From Thereva unica (taxonomy: Eukaryota; Arthropoda; Insecta; Diptera; Therevidae), in contig OX465281.1 of assembly GCA_949987705.1 (NCBI GenBank), positions 80,380,543 to 80,444,542 on the forward strand: DNA of 64,000 nucleotides, read 5' to 3'. The notes under the pieces were generated by a model, which was not told the origin of the DNA, ran no database searches, and saw only the letters and a list, made by a program, of their open reading frames with translations. Below, piece after piece: positions 63,993 through 64,000 of the stretch. Numbering within the stretch: position 1 is the first letter of the stretch; each line of letters begins with the position of its first letter. The position numbers and the translations under genes were made by a program.

Positions 63993-64000
63993 AGGTTTTT

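Larger units (their letters stand above)
61284..64000 (-). mobile_element. Errantivirus-like Gypsy element, truncated by window end
   Basis: Minus strand: LTR (61284-61619), polypurine tract, env (63211-61628) and the integrase end of pol (63992 and beyond). The order pol-env-LTR with an LTR starting AGTTA is typical of insect errantiviruses (Gypsy group, Metaviridae). Gag, PR, RT and the other LTR lie outside the window. Inserted antisense into the BEL 3' region. Confidence 0.85.

Overview
The window looks like a repeat-dense insect genome, most likely Diptera. It is AT-rich and has a 51-bp intron. Its one clear host gene resembles fly Mediator subunit 28 in residue order and exon phase. Almost everything else is transposable-element (TE) sequence of insect type: Jockey/LOA-like, CR1/Jockey-like and RTE LINEs, tRNA-derived SINEs, Helitrons, Tc1/mariner and PIF/Harbinger relics, many MITEs and foldback elements, a BEL/Pao element and an errantivirus-like Gypsy. 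The organism call is an inference; no rRNA or mitochondrial marker is present.

Layout. 1-5 kb: decayed transposase, a ~140-bp tandem array, and one copy of a large repeat whose inverted partner lies at 34.6-36.5 kb. 5.1-10.4 kb: a LOA/Jockey-type LINE inserted with a 12-bp target duplication into a tRNA-like SINE, itself hit by three MITEs. 10.5-14.4 kb: dispersed repeats and a minus-strand LINE. 14.97-38.01 kb: MED28, plus strand. Exon 1 (14974-15033) is separated from exon 2 (37465-37749) by a 22.4-kb intron made largely of TEs: a Tc1 remnant, paired direct repeats, a Helitron, an RTE LINE, foldbacks, a second Helitron, and a tandem array rich in GCCAT motifs. Exon 3 is 37801-38010; the 3' terminal exon was not found.

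38-44 kb: TIR elements and a probably full-length CR1/Jockey-like LINE (minus) inserted inside a SINE whose tail resembles the LINE's own 3' end. 44.7-46.0 kb: a TIR element containing a Helitron. 46.4-49.8 kb: a PIF/Harbinger-type locus in which a three-exon MADF-BESS gene (plus, apparently intact) carries a broken DDE transposase antisense inside intron 1 and a SINE inside intron 2. 49.9-53.1 kb: a 102-bp minisatellite, a Helitron with seven 128-bp internal repeats, and AT microsatellites.

53.1-61.3 kb: a BEL/Pao element with LTR, tRNA-Tyr primer site, gag, protease, RT, RNase H, integrase and a chuvirus-like glycoprotein ORF, broken by a gag frameshift, one pol stop and two env frameshifts. 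Its 3' LTR is absent because a minus-strand errantivirus-like Gypsy (LTR, F-type env, integrase) sits in its 3' region and runs off the window end. The BEL and Gypsy therefore place two unrelated envelope genes next to each other.
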